DNA of 64,000 nucleotides, from positions 310,001 to 374,000 of the forward strand of contig NZ_JAERQG010000002.1 in assembly GCF_016734805.1 (NCBI RefSeq). Reading direction: 5' to 3'. A model generated the notes under the pieces. The model had not been told where the DNA came from. It was given only the letters and a program-made list of their open reading frames with translations, and made no database searches. This DNA is from Marivirga atlantica. Its GTDB lineage: Bacteria; Bacteroidota; Bacteroidia; Cytophagales; Cyclobacteriaceae. Positions 1 through 10,249 of this stretch are shown one piece after another. Each line of letters starts with the position of its first letter. The first letter of the stretch is position 1. The position numbers were made by a program, and so were the translations under genes.

Positions 1-1
1 T

Positions 2-3000
2 GTCAACAATGATTATGTGCAACCTCATTATAATAATGATATTTTCAGTCAAGAGAATATTAAGCTAAGAGCAAGTTCGGCTAAAGATGCATATGAAATA
101 AAGAGCAAATCAGGAGAAATATTATTTTATATTCAGTTAGGCAATGATTTTACCAATCATAATGAAGTTTTACACATTTTAATAATTGTGCTGGAAGTAA
201 TATCGTACTTCCTCTTATTATTGCTTATATGGAGAAATTGTAAAAGTTTGCTAAAGCGTAAGCCAACCTTTGCCTTGCTACAATTCATTTTTGCAATGAT
301 TTTTTTGCGTCTGCTGATGTGGCCTTTATCTTTTCCTTTCAAGTCTGAGGAAGTAGCTTTGTTTAATCCAAGGTTTTTTGCTTCCTCTATTCTAAATCCC
401 TCGTTCGGAGCACTTTTAATTAATAGTATCTTATTGTTCATTACAGGAACTTTTGTGCTAGATTATCTTCAGCGATTAGTGAGTATAAAGAAGCTCAACT
501 ATAATTTTAAGCTTTCGCTATTCTTGTCTTTTGCCTCTTACACTATTTTCCTTTTTATTTATGGGTTTATAGAGCTTATATATAAGCACTCTCAGTGGGG
601 TTTGGATATTGGTAATACCATCAACCCTGATATGTTTCAGGTGTTAAGTATACTTACTTTTTTACTTTTTGGCCTGTTTGTTTTTTATATAGTTCAATGG
701 ATTCATAAGTGGCAGGAACAAAATGTGCCATCTGCTAGTGTATTTCTTAGAGATCAATCCTTGGGCTTAGGTCTTTTCATTGTTTTTGCCGTTTCCATTA
801 AAGCACCCTTTTTATGGATTGGCATCATAGTACTGCTATTAAACTTTTTGGTGCATTTTCTAAGACTTAACAGACAGTTAAAGAGGTTAAGCTTTATCAG
901 CTTCATTTATCTATTTTTAATAGTATCAGCCATTTCTACAACAGCTGCCTGGTCAACTTACTATCTGGAAGGTTTTCAGAAACGTAATGACATGTCGAGC
1001 TATGCTAACAGACTTTTTAATGATAATGATGTTCTGGCGGAATATCTGATAACTCAAATGGATGAAAGTTTAAGAGCTGATAGGCAAATTAAGAATCAAT
1101 TTCTGTTACCAATAACACCGTACAGCTCAGTTATTAACAAAATAGAGAAGTATTATTTGAGTGATTACTTCGATAAGTATGATAAGGTCGTTTCCGTTTA
1201 TGATGCTGAAGGTAACGCGCTTTATCCGTCAAAATCGATTGATTTTTCATCAAAATTTTCAAGCAACCAGTTAAGTAGTAAAAATTTAAGAGGAGGAATA
1301 AAGCTTTATTTAATCGGTGGAAATGATGAAACACGTGTTACTAAAAAGTATGTGTATTTGTATGAAGTAAAATTAGCGAACTATACGCTAGCTACTATTT
1401 CTATTGAGTTAATACCAAAGAAAATACAACCTGATAATGTTTTTCCTGAACTGCTGGTTGATAAACGCTTTGTACCTAATGTACAAGAGGTTCCTTATAA
1501 CTACGCTTTATATCAAAATGATAGTTTGAATTATAAAGTTGGTACTGTTGACTTTCCCAATGTTCTTCAAACTAATCAGGAAAAACAGATTGAATTAAAT
1601 TTGGAAGGTGTAAAGACAACCAGTTTTATTAATGGTAATCAAACGATAATTTTTGGTGAACAAAGGGAAAATGTACTTTCCATTTTCTCAAAATTCTCGT
1701 ACTTCTTTATTCTTTGTTTTACCGTAATACTACTTTTCTCTATTTACTATTTTGCAAGGGCTATTGCGGAAGAGCGGAAAATAGGCCTGAGCGCCAAGAT
1801 TCAACTTTTTTTCTCTTTGGCATTTTTAATTCCTTTGTTATCCATCAGTATCAGCACCATAAGTTTTGTTAATGTCACCTTCCTTCAGGACATTGTAAAA
1901 TCTTATCAGGAAAGAATAAACAGAGTAGGTGACCATCTTACTTCAACTATTATAGATTATAAAAATGGAAGTATTAGCAGAGAGGATTTAAACAACGAAC
2001 TGCTGAATACTACCAAAATGGTGAATAGTGACTTGAACCTATTTAACCTGAATGGTAAGTTGCTGATTACTAGTCAACCGCAAATATTTGAGAAGAATTT
2101 GCTTTCTCCATATATCAATCATAAAGCATATGCCGACATAAGTTTTAATGATCAAAAGCTTTTTACATTAGATGAACAAATTGGAGAACTTAATTACAAA
2201 ACAGCTTATTCAGCCATTTATTCGTATAACTCGGGTGAGTTAATAGCGATTTTGTCCAGCCCTTTCTTCAAATCAAGCAAAGAGTACGACAGCTTGTTAG
2301 CAAACTTGCTAACAAATGTATTTAACATCTTTGTAGCCAGTTTTATCATCTTTATTATGTTGGCTTATACAGCTACCAAAATACTTACTCAGCCGCTCGT
2401 TTTACTGAAAAATAAATTAGCGAAAGTGAATTTATCGGAAGGTAACGAACCGCTCAATTGGCCTGTTGAGGATGAAATTGGTTTATTAATTAGTGAGTAT
2501 AACCAAATGCTTCTAAAGCTTGAGAAAAGTAAACTGGCTTTAGCAAAAACGGAAAAAGAGTCTGCATGGCGTGAAATGGCACAACAAGTGGCCCATGAAA
2601 TTAAGAATCCTTTAACACCTATGAAGCTTTCATTGCAGCATTTGCTAATGAGACTTGAAGGAGAGGACAACAAGAATACGCAGGCAGAAGATAAGATTAG
2701 AAGTATTTTATCCCAGGTTGATAACCTTAGTGACATTGCTACTTCATTTTCGTCTTTCGCCAAAATGCCAATCCCGGATAATGACAGAACCAATATTTCA
2801 GAAATACTTAATAAAGTAGTTAGTCTTTTTAAAGCCGATAATAACGATTTGAAGCTTAAAATGCCTAATCAGGAGGTTTATGCATTAGTAGATAAAAAGA
2901 TAGTTGAAAGAATTTTCAACAATATGTTAATCAACGCCTTACAGAGTGCTAAATCAGAGGGACCATTATCTATAGAAGTAGAGTTAACAGTTAGTAAAAA

Positions 3001-3217
3001 TAAAGTAATTGTTAGTTTTAAAGATAATGGGGTAGGCATTCCTAATGATCTACTGCATAAAATTTTCTTACCTAATTTTACAACAAAGGAAGAAGGCTCA
3101 GGAATAGGTCTAGCTATAGCCAAAAGAGGAATAGAATATGCAGGTGGCAAAATTTGGGTTGAAAGTGAAGAAGGTATGGGAACTACCTTCTTTATAGAAT
3201 TACAAAAAATGGATTAG
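2..3217 (+). CDS. NtrY-like membrane sensor histidine kinase (5' end outside window)
   Basis: Sensor kinase that would autophosphorylate on histidine and pass phosphate to a response regulator not present here. The frame is open to base 2, so the gene probably begins upstream; the first possible start inside is GTG at 17 (numbering below uses it). The N-terminal ~320 residues hold about eight hydrophobic segments, followed by an extracytoplasmic region, more membrane segments (~560-640 and ~765-790) and a HAMP-like linker. The H-box is AQQVAHEIKNPLTPM with His near residue 860. The ATPase domain has an N-box (NNMLINAL), G1 (DNGVGIP) and G2 (GSGIGLAIAKRG). Architecture resembles NtrY-type kinases. 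The next gene starts 2 bases after the stop, so they are likely co-transcribed. The kinase role is certain; the signal sensed is unknown. Confidence 0.93.
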   Translation, partial: VNNDYVQPHYNNDIFSQENIKLRASSAKDAYEIKSKSGEILFYIQLGNDFTNHNEVLHILIIVLEVISYFLLLLLIWRNCKSLLKRKPTFALLQFIFAMIFLRLLMWPLSFPFKSEEVALFNPRFFASSILNPSFGALLINSILLFITGTFVLDYLQRLVSIKKLNYNFKLSLFLSFASYTIFLFIYGFIELIYKHSQWGLDIGNTINPDMFQVLSILTFLLFGLFVFYIVQWIHKWQEQNVPSASVFLRDQSLGLGLFIVFAVSIKAPFLWIGIIVLLLNFLVHFLRLNRQLKRLSFISFIYLFLIVSAISTTAAWSTYYLEGFQKRNDMSSYANRLFNDNDVLAEYLITQMDESLRADRQIKNQFLLPITPYSSVINKIEKYYLSDYFDKYDKVVSVYDAEGNALYPSKSIDFSSKFSSNQLSSKNLRGGIKLYLIGGNDETRVTKKYVYLYEVKLANYTLATISIELIPKKIQPDNVFPELLVDKRFVPNVQEVPYNYALYQNDSLNYKVGTVDFPNVLQTNQEKQIELNLEGVKTTSFINGNQTIIFGEQRENVLSIFSKFSYFFILCFTVILLFSIYYFARAIAEERKIGLSAKIQLFFSLAFLIPLLSISISTISFVNVTFLQDIVKSYQERINRVGDHLTSTIIDYKNGSISREDLNNELLNTTKMVNSDLNLFNLNGKLLITSQPQIFEKNLLSPYINHKAYADISFNDQKLFTLDEQIGELNYKTAYSAIYSYNSGELIAILSSPFFKSSKEYDSLLANLLTNVFNIFVASFIIFIMLAYTATKILTQPLVLLKNKLAKVNLSEGNEPLNWPVEDEIGLLISEYNQMLLKLEKSKLALAKTEKESAWREMAQQVAHEIKNPLTPMKLSLQHLLMRLEGEDNKNTQAEDKIRSILSQVDNLSDIATSFSSFAKMPIPDNDRTNISEILNKVVSLFKADNNDLKLKMPNQEVYALVDKKIVERIFNNMLINALQSAKSEGPLSIEVELTVSKNKVIVSFKDNGVGIPNDLLHKIFLPNFTTKEEGSGIGLAIAKRGIEYAGGKIWVESEEGMGTTFFIELQKMD

Positions 3218-3218
3218 T

Positions 3219-6200
3219 TTGAAGTGGTGCATAACATATATAGTTGTTGTAGGGCTCATTAGCATTCTTCTGACGAATAACCTATATGCACAACAAATGT
3301 GCTTAGAGGTTGAATCTTCTTCGGTTCAAATTCCTGACTCCATAATTGTTATTCCTAATAGCATCACGATTAATAACTCTCTGGCATCTAAGGAAGACTT
3401 TCAGTTCAACAATGGTCTTCTCATCTTAAAAGAAGATAATAGGTTGAAAAGAGTGTGCTTTGATTACCTAAAAAAGAGAACTGAATTTGTTAAGCCGGTA
3501 TTATCAGCAAACCTTTACGATAGTACAGTGCTTTTTAAACCTCAATTTATAAATGAACAAGAGCACAAAAATACACAAGAGTTATTGGGACTTGATGGTA
3601 TTGAAATAGAAGGAGCTTTTCTCAGGAGTGTTTCTGGTGGACAAAATAGAGGAGCGTATATGCATTCGGCAATGGACCTTAAATTAACAGGTCAGCTATC
3701 AGATGATTTATACCTAAATGCCACTTTAACAGATCAACAACTTCCATTTGAACCAGAAGGTAACACCCAACGACTTCAGGATTTTGACAGAGTAAACATT
3801 CAGTTAATTCATGATAATTGGACTTTGCAGGGAGGAGATATTGGTATTCGTTCTGCGAAGGATTTTAATTTCCTCCGATATGATAGGCTGGTACAGGGAG
3901 TAGGTATTTCAACGCCAAGGTTGACTTTAGATTCTACTGGTTCTTCATCTACTTCAGTTGTTAGTTCAATCTCCAGAAGTAAAGTGGGCACTCAAACGCT
4001 AAAGCCCATTGAAGGTGTGCTTGGACCTTACAGAATTGAAGGCCCGCAGAATGAGCCTTTCATTTTTCTGATTGCAGGTTCTGAAAGGGTGTATCTAAAC
4101 GGAGAGCTTCTGAAGCGAGGATTGGAGCATGATTATATCATTGATTACAATGCTGCTGAAATTACTTTTAATGCATCATTATATATTTCAAAATTCAGTC
4201 AGATATTAATTGAGTTTGAATATTCCGACCAGCAATTTGGTAGAAATGTAACAGCATTAGACCATCATCAAACCATAGGAAACCTAAAAGTCCGAGTAGG
4301 TTACTTTCAAGAAAATGATAATATAAATAATCCTTTAACTGATTTGAGTCAAGCCGAAATGGAGTCTTTGGCCAATGCAGAAACATCACTTGGCTATGGC
4401 TATATTGAAGCTATCGATAGTGCTACTTTCGTTGAAAATAAGGTGCTTTATGAAAAAAATGATACGCTCATCAATTCTGAGCAGATTACCTATTACAGGT
4501 ATTCTAGAAATAAGGATGCAACGCTGTATAATATAAATTTTTCGTTTGTAGGTGAGGGTAATGGTAATTATATAATAAGCTCATCCAATACCAATCAGAA
4601 AATATATGAATGGATTGCACCTTCAGATGGTAAGTCAGTGGGTAATTATGCACCTGTTCGTAAAATAGCTTTACCTCAACAAAGAAAATTACTGAATATT
4701 GGAGCAAGCTATCAGTTTAAAAATCAAGATGAACTAAGTTTTGATTATGCCAAATCTGAGCAAACTCGAAACCGGTTTAATCCGGAACATACTCAAATTG
4801 ACGGTAATGCTTTTATTATAGGTTATGAAAGTGGAGAAAAGAAAATTGGGAATGACAATCCTCTAAGTATCAAATATGGTATTTCGTATGAATATTTAGA
4901 TTCGGCATTTCAACCCATTCAAAACTTTAGAGCACTTGATTTTAATAGAGAATGGGGTGTAAATCAATCCGGACAATATCAGGCAGGAGAAGAACAATTG
5001 CTTTCGGGAAACTTAAATGTCACGTTCCACAATAACAGAATTGAATATACTAACAGCTTAAGAGAAAAGCTGGGGGAGATAAATCTTAACGGAACTCAAC
5101 AAAGTATTTCTTATGCTCATACAGGAGACTTTGCTGTTCAGTCAAGTTTATACAGTATGAGTAGCAAGAGCAAGGTTTTAAATAATGATTGGAAAAAGGC
5201 ATTTGCCCAAATTACTTATAACAAATGGGCTATAAGCCCTGGTTACATTTTCGATTTTCAAAGACACTCACAAGTCAAAGAGGATTCTATTCAGCTAAGT
5301 TTTCAAAACTATTACAGTCAAGAGGCATTTTTACAGAAGCAGGATAGCGGTAATTGGAATTTTAGGTTATCACATCAAATAAGATCTGATTTTATTCCTG
5401 AGGAGGGCAAGTTTAAACCTTTTGAACTTTCTCAAACTACACAAATGAAGCAATCTTTAAGGTATGATGGTTCGAATAATATAGAGCTGAATATTTTAAG
5501 AAGAGCTATTGAACAAAAGCATGAGTCTGCCGATTCCGAAGACTTTTATCAAGGATCAATTAACTGGAACGCTTACTTCTGGCAGGGCAATATTACACAA
5601 CAATTCTTTTACCAGACAGGTTCTGGCAGAGTGCTACAAAGGAGTTACTTTTTTCAAGAGGTTGCATTAGGCTTGGGTACGCACTCCTGGTCTGATTTAA
5701 ATGCGAATGGGGAGAAGGAGTTAGAAGAGTTCTTTGAAGATGAAACCACTTACGGAGACAGAAACTATATAAAGGTTTTTAATTTTAGTAATTCTTATCA
5801 AACAGCTTATAACAATCAGTTGAGGTATTTACTGAGTTTAAAACTGCCAAATAGCTGGAGAAAGAGCAGTTTACTCCTGAACATGCTCTCTAGGGTCTCA
5901 GGTCAGTTTCAAGCCAATCTTGAGAATAAAAATACCTTTGATGCATGGCATGATAAGGTAAACCCATTTGATGCAATAGAGAAAAGCGAATCCTTATTGT
6001 CATCAAGAGATTTTGTTAAGAGTAGTGTTTTTTTAAATAGAGGTGGAAAACTGAATACTTCTTTTAACTGGACAAAAAGTGAGAGAAAGCAACTGCTTTT
6101 AAACGGTTTTGATCAGAATAAGAAAGATGTTTTTAATTGGCAAAGCAGCTTAAATATCACCAATGATTGGGATCTTTTATTTACTTACCATGAAGCTCAA

Positions 6201-6656
6201 AACTCATCAAGTTCAGAATTATTGGAGTCACGGAATTATGCCTATGGTAGCAATGGAGTAACTCCTAAAGTACAATGGCAGCATTATAAGAATTGGAGGG
6301 TGACATTTGGTTATGAGTATACTTCAAAATTAAAAGACAATAGCTCTGAGGAAAAGCAGGAGGGAGTAATCATTCAAAAAATAGATTTAAACACAAAATG
6401 GATAAAGACCACAGCTACCATGCTTGAAGCCAGCTTAGGTTTTATTCAACTAAATAGTAGCCTTGAAGACAAGCAAAGCCCGCTAGCCTATGAGATGTTT
6501 GAAGGACTCAGAGCAGGTGATAATGTGGTTTGGAATGTTAACCTGCGGAAAAAGATAATAGGAGATTTAAACTTAAATGTTTCTTATAATGGCCGAAAAA
6601 CACCGGATAACAGAGCTGTACAGTTTGGTTCTGTACAGCTTTCAGCTTTGTTTTAA
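3219..6656 (+). CDS. Large outer-membrane beta-barrel-type protein of unknown function
   Basis: A 1145-residue exported protein. The start is TTG; no ATG precedes the clear signal peptide (hydrophobic core VVVGLISILL, cleavage near LYAQQ). Residues ~130-230 contain a motif block (TDQQLPFEPEGNTQRLQDFD, then LQGGDIG) that I recall from Bacteroidota surface proteins of the SprA type, but the protein is far shorter than SprA. The remainder is rich in alternating aromatic/polar strands and ends in LSALF, as expected for an outer-membrane barrel. It follows the kinase by 1 base and its stop codon overlaps that of the converging ABC ATPase gene. Surface or outer-membrane location is well supported; the function is not known. 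Confidence 0.75.
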   Translation: MKWCITYIVVVGLISILLTNNLYAQQMCLEVESSSVQIPDSIIVIPNSITINNSLASKEDFQFNNGLLILKEDNRLKRVCFDYLKKRTEFVKPVLSANLYDSTVLFKPQFINEQEHKNTQELLGLDGIEIEGAFLRSVSGGQNRGAYMHSAMDLKLTGQLSDDLYLNATLTDQQLPFEPEGNTQRLQDFDRVNIQLIHDNWTLQGGDIGIRSAKDFNFLRYDRLVQGVGISTPRLTLDSTGSSSTSVVSSISRSKVGTQTLKPIEGVLGPYRIEGPQNEPFIFLIAGSERVYLNGELLKRGLEHDYIIDYNAAEITFNASLYISKFSQILIEFEYSDQQFGRNVTALDHHQTIGNLKVRVGYFQENDNINNPLTDLSQAEMESLANAETSLGYGYIEAIDSATFVENKVLYEKNDTLINSEQITYYRYSRNKDATLYNINFSFVGEGNGNYIISSSNTNQKIYEWIAPSDGKSVGNYAPVRKIALPQQRKLLNIGASYQFKNQDELSFDYAKSEQTRNRFNPEHTQIDGNAFIIGYESGEKKIGNDNPLSIKYGISYEYLDSAFQPIQNFRALDFNREWGVNQSGQYQAGEEQLLSGNLNVTFHNNRIEYTNSLREKLGEINLNGTQQSISYAHTGDFAVQSSLYSMSSKSKVLNNDWKKAFAQITYNKWAISPGYIFDFQRHSQVKEDSIQLSFQNYYSQEAFLQKQDSGNWNFRLSHQIRSDFIPEEGKFKPFELSQTTQMKQSLRYDGSNNIELNILRRAIEQKHESADSEDFYQGSINWNAYFWQGNITQQFFYQTGSGRVLQRSYFFQEVALGLGTHSWSDLNANGEKELEEFFEDETTYGDRNYIKVFNFSNSYQTAYNNQLRYLLSLKLPNSWRKSSLLLNMLSRVSGQFQANLENKNTFDAWHDKVNPFDAIEKSESLLSSRDFVKSSVFLNRGGKLNTSFNWTKSERKQLLLNGFDQNKKDVFNWQSSLNITNDWDLLFTYHEAQNSSSSELLESRNYAYGSNGVTPKVQWQHYKNWRVTFGYEYTSKLKDNSSEEKQEGVIIQKIDLNTKWIKTTATMLEASLGFIQLNSSLEDKQSPLAYEMFEGLRAGDNVVWNVNLRKKIIGDLNLNVSYNGRKTPDNRAVQFGSVQLSALF

Positions 6657-7405
6657 AGGGTTTTCCTTAACTTCTTCATGAACTTACTGGCGAAGATAAA
6701 ATCTTCTAAATCCTCCTGACCGGAGTCTAAAATATTGTCAGAGTTTCCTTCCCAAAGTTTTTTACCTTTTGATAAGTAGATGATATGTTCTCCGATACCC
6801 ATTACCGAATTCATGTCATGAGTAACCACAATGGTAGTCACATTAAGCTCATGGGTTATTTCATAAATAAGCTCATCAATTAGTAGTGAGGTCCGTGGAT
6901 CTAATCCTGAATTTGGCTCATCACAAAATAAATAGTTGATGTCATTAACAATCGCTCTTGCAATACCCACTCTTTTCTTCATCCCTCCACTTACTTCTGA
7001 AGGCATTTTGTCATTCGTGTTTTCTAAACCAACCCTGCTCAATACATTATTTACCCTGTCAATCTTCTCTTCTTTTGACATATCAGTGAGCAGATCTAGC
7101 GGAAACTGAACATTTTCTTCAATAGTTTTGGAATCAAATAAAGCACCTCCTTGAAATAACATGCCTATTTCTCTCCTAATTTGTGCTTTTTCTTCTTTAT
7201 CAGATTCCAAGAATTTACGACCATCGTAAAGCACTTTTCCTTCTTCAGGCATCACTAAACCAACAATGCTTTTTAGCAATACACTTTTTCCAGTACCACT
7301 TGCTCCAATTATAAGATTGGATTTTCCTCGCTCAAACTTGGCAGAAATATCATATAGAATCTGTGTATCACCGAATGTCTTCGAAATATTTTCTACTTCA
7401 ATCAT
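6653..7405 (-). CDS. ABC transporter ATP-binding protein, MlaF-like
   Basis: ATPase that would energise lipid transport across the envelope with the permease encoded just upstream. The 250-residue protein has Walker A GASGTGKS (residues ~36-43), ABC signature VSGGMKKRVGIARAI, Walker B YLFCDEPNSGLDP and the H-loop VVTHDM. The Asn replacing Thr in the Walker B stretch (DEPNSGLDP) is a small variation from the usual DEPTSGLDP. It is separated from the MlaE-like gene by 3 bases, so the two form an operon. No MCE-domain (MlaD) gene lies beside it; that component must be elsewhere or outside the window. The gene converges on, and overlaps by 4 bases, the large outer-membrane protein gene. Confidence 0.92.
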   Translation of the reverse strand: MIEVENISKTFGDTQILYDISAKFERGKSNLIIGASGTGKSVLLKSIVGLVMPEEGKVLYDGRKFLESDKEEKAQIRREIGMLFQGGALFDSKTIEENVQFPLDLLTDMSKEEKIDRVNNVLSRVGLENTNDKMPSEVSGGMKKRVGIARAIVNDINYLFCDEPNSGLDPRTSLLIDELIYEITHELNVTTIVVTHDMNSVMGIGEHIIYLSKGKKLWEGNSDNILDSGQEDLEDFIFASKFMKKLRKTL

Positions 7406-7408
7406 AAA

Positions 7409-8140
7409 TTAGTTTAGTAAAAGTTCAGCTAATATATAATCGGCTAAAAGAACTGCAATACAGCTTTTGGTAACCGCACTTGTACTTGAAATACCTACTT
7501 CCAGTGCTCCACCTGTAGTGTAATAGCCTTGAAAAGAAGAGATAGATGAAATTAAAAATGCAAATACAGCTGACTTAATAAGTGCAAATTGAACTGTGTA
7601 TGGGTTAAAGCTTATTCTTATACCATAAATGTATTCTGTAGGTGTCAGTATGTCTGTCAACGTACCAGCAAGATAACCCCCATACAAGGCCAATGCTCCA
7701 CCTATTATAACTAGTAGAGGATACATGATTACTGCCGCTAGAATCTTAGGAAGCACCAGATAGGAAATCGAATTTACTCCCATTACTTCTAAGGCATCTA
7801 TTTGTTCCGTTATTCGCATTGTACCGAGCCCACTGGCAATGCTTGAACCTACTTTACCGGCAATTACAATGGCTGTAATGGTTGGTGCCAATTCCAGTAC
7901 TATCATTTCTCTGGCTACCTGAGCTACCACATAATTTTTAATCAGCGGACTAACCAGGTTGTACGCTGTTTGTACAGTAGTTACCGCACCCATAAAAGTG
8001 GATGTAATAGCCACCAAAAATAAAGAGTTTACACCAATCTGGTTACACTCTGTCATAACAAGCTTGAAGTAGGATCTGAAGTTCTCCCTTCTTACAAACA
8101 TGTTTCCTAAAAAAATGAAATAGGCGCCTATTGACTTCAT
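7409..8140 (-). CDS. MlaE family ABC transporter permease
   Basis: Membrane permease of a Mla/MCE-type lipid transport system. The 243 residues include five to six hydrophobic segments and the family signature ELAPTITAIVIAGKVGSSIA followed by GTMRITEQIDALEVMG (residues ~84-122). ATG start at 8140. It is the first gene of the pair with the MlaF-like ATPase. The 227-base divergent gap to the SDR gene (8141-8367) is AT-rich and should hold the promoters of both directions, but I see no clean consensus there. The family call is secure; direction of lipid movement is not known. Confidence 0.92.
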   Translation of the reverse strand: MKSIGAYFIFLGNMFVRRENFRSYFKLVMTECNQIGVNSLFLVAITSTFMGAVTTVQTAYNLVSPLIKNYVVAQVAREMIVLELAPTITAIVIAGKVGSSIASGLGTMRITEQIDALEVMGVNSISYLVLPKILAAVIMYPLLVIIGGALALYGGYLAGTLTDILTPTEYIYGIRISFNPYTVQFALIKSAVFAFLISSISSFQGYYTTGGALEVGISSTSAVTKSCIAVLLADYILAELLLN

Positions 8141-8367
8141 AAAATATATAAAGATGAAAATTTAGGTTGAAAGTAATGAAATGAAAAGCTTTTGTGTAAG
8201 TTTTGGCTAAAAACTTCTTGTGAATACTCTATCAATTCAGTTTAATTTACAAATGACTATTTATAGCTAATATTTAGCAGTTCCATAATGTTTAAGTTTG
8301 TTTAACTAGCATTTTAATCATTAGTTTCGCTTTTGGTTTAATTTTAAACTTAACAAAGTGTGTTTGT

Positions 8368-9078
8368 ATGAGTAAAAGTAAATTTGTTGTTATTACAGGA
8401 GGTACAAAGGGAATAGGCAAAGCTCTAGTTCAAAAGTTTGCTCAAAATGGCTATAGTGTAATTACTTGTGCCAGAAATGAGGAGGATCTCAATAAACTAA
8501 AAACTGATATTGAGCAGAACCATGGTGCTGAAATTCATACGAAGTCTTCTGATTTGTCCCAAAAAGAGGAAGTTTTAGCTTTCGCTGACTTTGTTCAGTC
8601 AATTACTGATACTGTAGATGTACTCATTAACAATACAGGAGTATTCCTTCCAGGAAGTATTTCTGAAGAACCTGAAGGCAATCTTGAAAAAATGATGGAT
8701 ACCAACCTGTATTCAGCTTATCATTTGACCAGACAGCTCTTACCTGCCATGCTAAAGCAGAAGAGTGGACATATTTTCTCTATAAGTAGTATTGCCGGTA
8801 TAACCGCCTACGCAAGCGGAGGCTCGTATAGCATCACTAAATATGCTATGCAGGGCTTTACTAAGTGCCTAAGAGAGGAACTTAAAGAACATAATATAAG
8901 GGTGACTGCTGTTTTACCAGGAGCCACTTATACTGCCAGCTGGGAAGGGGTGGATCTTCCTGAAGAACGCTTTATGAAATCTGAAGATATTGCTAATGCC
9001 GTATATTCAGCCTATGAGCTTTCAAGCCAGACAGTTGTAGAAGAAATTGTACTAAGACCCCAATTGGGAGATATCTAA
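8368..9078 (+). CDS. Short-chain dehydrogenase/reductase
   Basis: NAD(P)-dependent oxidoreductase of the classical SDR family, 236 residues. The nucleotide-binding motif TGGTKGIG is at residues ~10-17, the NNTG stabilising motif near residue 90, catalytic Ser in ISSIAG and the YSITK catalytic pair near residues 153-157. It ends 1 base before the aminotransferase start and is likely the first gene of an operon with it. The closest general functions are 3-oxoacyl-ACP reductase-like or sugar/lipid ketone reductases. The neighbouring aminosugar genes suggest, but do not prove, a role in polysaccharide or glycolipid metabolism. Substrate unknown. Confidence 0.88.
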   Translation: MSKSKFVVITGGTKGIGKALVQKFAQNGYSVITCARNEEDLNKLKTDIEQNHGAEIHTKSSDLSQKEEVLAFADFVQSITDTVDVLINNTGVFLPGSISEEPEGNLEKMMDTNLYSAYHLTRQLLPAMLKQKSGHIFSISSIAGITAYASGGSYSITKYAMQGFTKCLREELKEHNIRVTAVLPGATYTASWEGVDLPEERFMKSEDIANAVYSAYELSSQTVVEEIVLRPQLGDI

Positions 9079-9079
9079 A

Positions 9080-10201
9080 ATGAATAAAAGAATATACCTA
9101 TCTGCTCCACACATGGGGGGTAAAGAATTAGAATTTATACATCAGGCCTTTGATGAAAATTGGATAGCTCCTTTAGGTCCTAATGTAAATGGTTTTGAAC
9201 AGGATTTGGCAAGTTATAGCGGTGCATTACATGCAGCAGCTTTAAGCTCTGGCACCGCAGCAATACACCTGGCTTTGATTCTTGCAGGAGTAACAACTGA
9301 TGATATTGTAATGGCCTCAAGTTTTACCTTTTCAGCCACAATTAATCCTATAGCCTATCAAAAGGCAAAGCCGGTTTTAATTGATAGTGAAGAGCAAACC
9401 TGGAATATGGATCCCGTTTTACTTGAGGAGGCTATCAAGAAATATATTGAAAAAGGAAAAAAGCCTAAGGCCGTCATTTTTGTGCACTTGTATGGAATGC
9501 CCGGAATGATTGATGAGGTGGCTGATATCTGTAAAAAATATGAGATAACGTTAATTGAAGATGCTGCCGAGGCCTTAGGTGCCAGTTTGCACGGTAAAAA
9601 GCTTGGTACTTATGGTGATTATGGCATATTCTCTTTTAATGGAAATAAGATAATTACAACCTCAGGAGGAGGCGCTTTGGTAGCAAATGATGAAAATAAG
9701 ATTGCCAAAGCCAGGTTTTTAGCTACTCAGGCCAGAGATGTTGCACCTCATTATCAACATAGCGAAATAGGATTTAACTACAGAATGAGCAATATAGCTG
9801 CGGGAATAGGTAGAGGACAAATGCTTGTATTAGATGAATGGGTTGAAAAGAGAAGAGCTAATTTTGAATTCTATAAAAATGCTTTTGAAAACAAAGGATT
9901 TACTTTTCTGGAGGAAAGAGAGGGTGCCTTTAGTAACAGGTGGTTAACTACTGCTGTTTTATCGAGTGATCTTTCGTTCAATCGTGAAGAATTGAGAAAA
10001 CGTCTAGAGGAGCAAAATATTGAAACTCGACCTTTGTGGAAACCAATGCACCTTCAACCTGTTTTTAAAGAATGTGGTAGTTATTTAAATGGCGTTTCGG
10101 AAAGGCTTTTTGAACATGGAATTTGCCTTCCATCCGGTTCATCTCTATCTGATGAAGAAAAAGACTTCATAAAAAATGAGATTATTAAAATGTTAAATTA
10201 G
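9080..10201 (+). CDS. DegT/DnrJ/EryC1 sugar aminotransferase, PglE-like
   Basis: PLP-dependent aminotransferase that would place an amino group on a nucleotide-linked keto sugar. The 373-residue protein has LSSGTAAIHLAL (cofactor phosphate binding), the Asp of LIEDAAEALGA, and the PLP lysine in SFNGNKIITT. It is followed 48 bases later by a PglF-like 4,6-dehydratase, whose product is the expected substrate. This pairing is known from UDP-N-acetylbacillosamine routes, in which PglF makes the 4-keto sugar and PglE transaminates it at C4. The family is certain; the exact sugar is inferred from the neighbour. Confidence 0.88.
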   Translation: MNKRIYLSAPHMGGKELEFIHQAFDENWIAPLGPNVNGFEQDLASYSGALHAAALSSGTAAIHLALILAGVTTDDIVMASSFTFSATINPIAYQKAKPVLIDSEEQTWNMDPVLLEEAIKKYIEKGKKPKAVIFVHLYGMPGMIDEVADICKKYEITLIEDAAEALGASLHGKKLGTYGDYGIFSFNGNKIITTSGGGALVANDENKIAKARFLATQARDVAPHYQHSEIGFNYRMSNIAAGIGRGQMLVLDEWVEKRRANFEFYKNAFENKGFTFLEEREGAFSNRWLTTAVLSSDLSFNREELRKRLEEQNIETRPLWKPMHLQPVFKECGSYLNGVSERLFEHGICLPSGSSLSDEEKDFIKNEIIKMLN

Positions 10202-10249
10202 TACAGGAAATATATAATTAATTATATAAATGTTTATATTTGAGTTCGA

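Noticed and set aside
8141-8367. tRNA or small RNA in the divergent gap before the SDR gene
   Set aside because: No tRNA arms, stable stem or T-tract found; it is only AT-rich.
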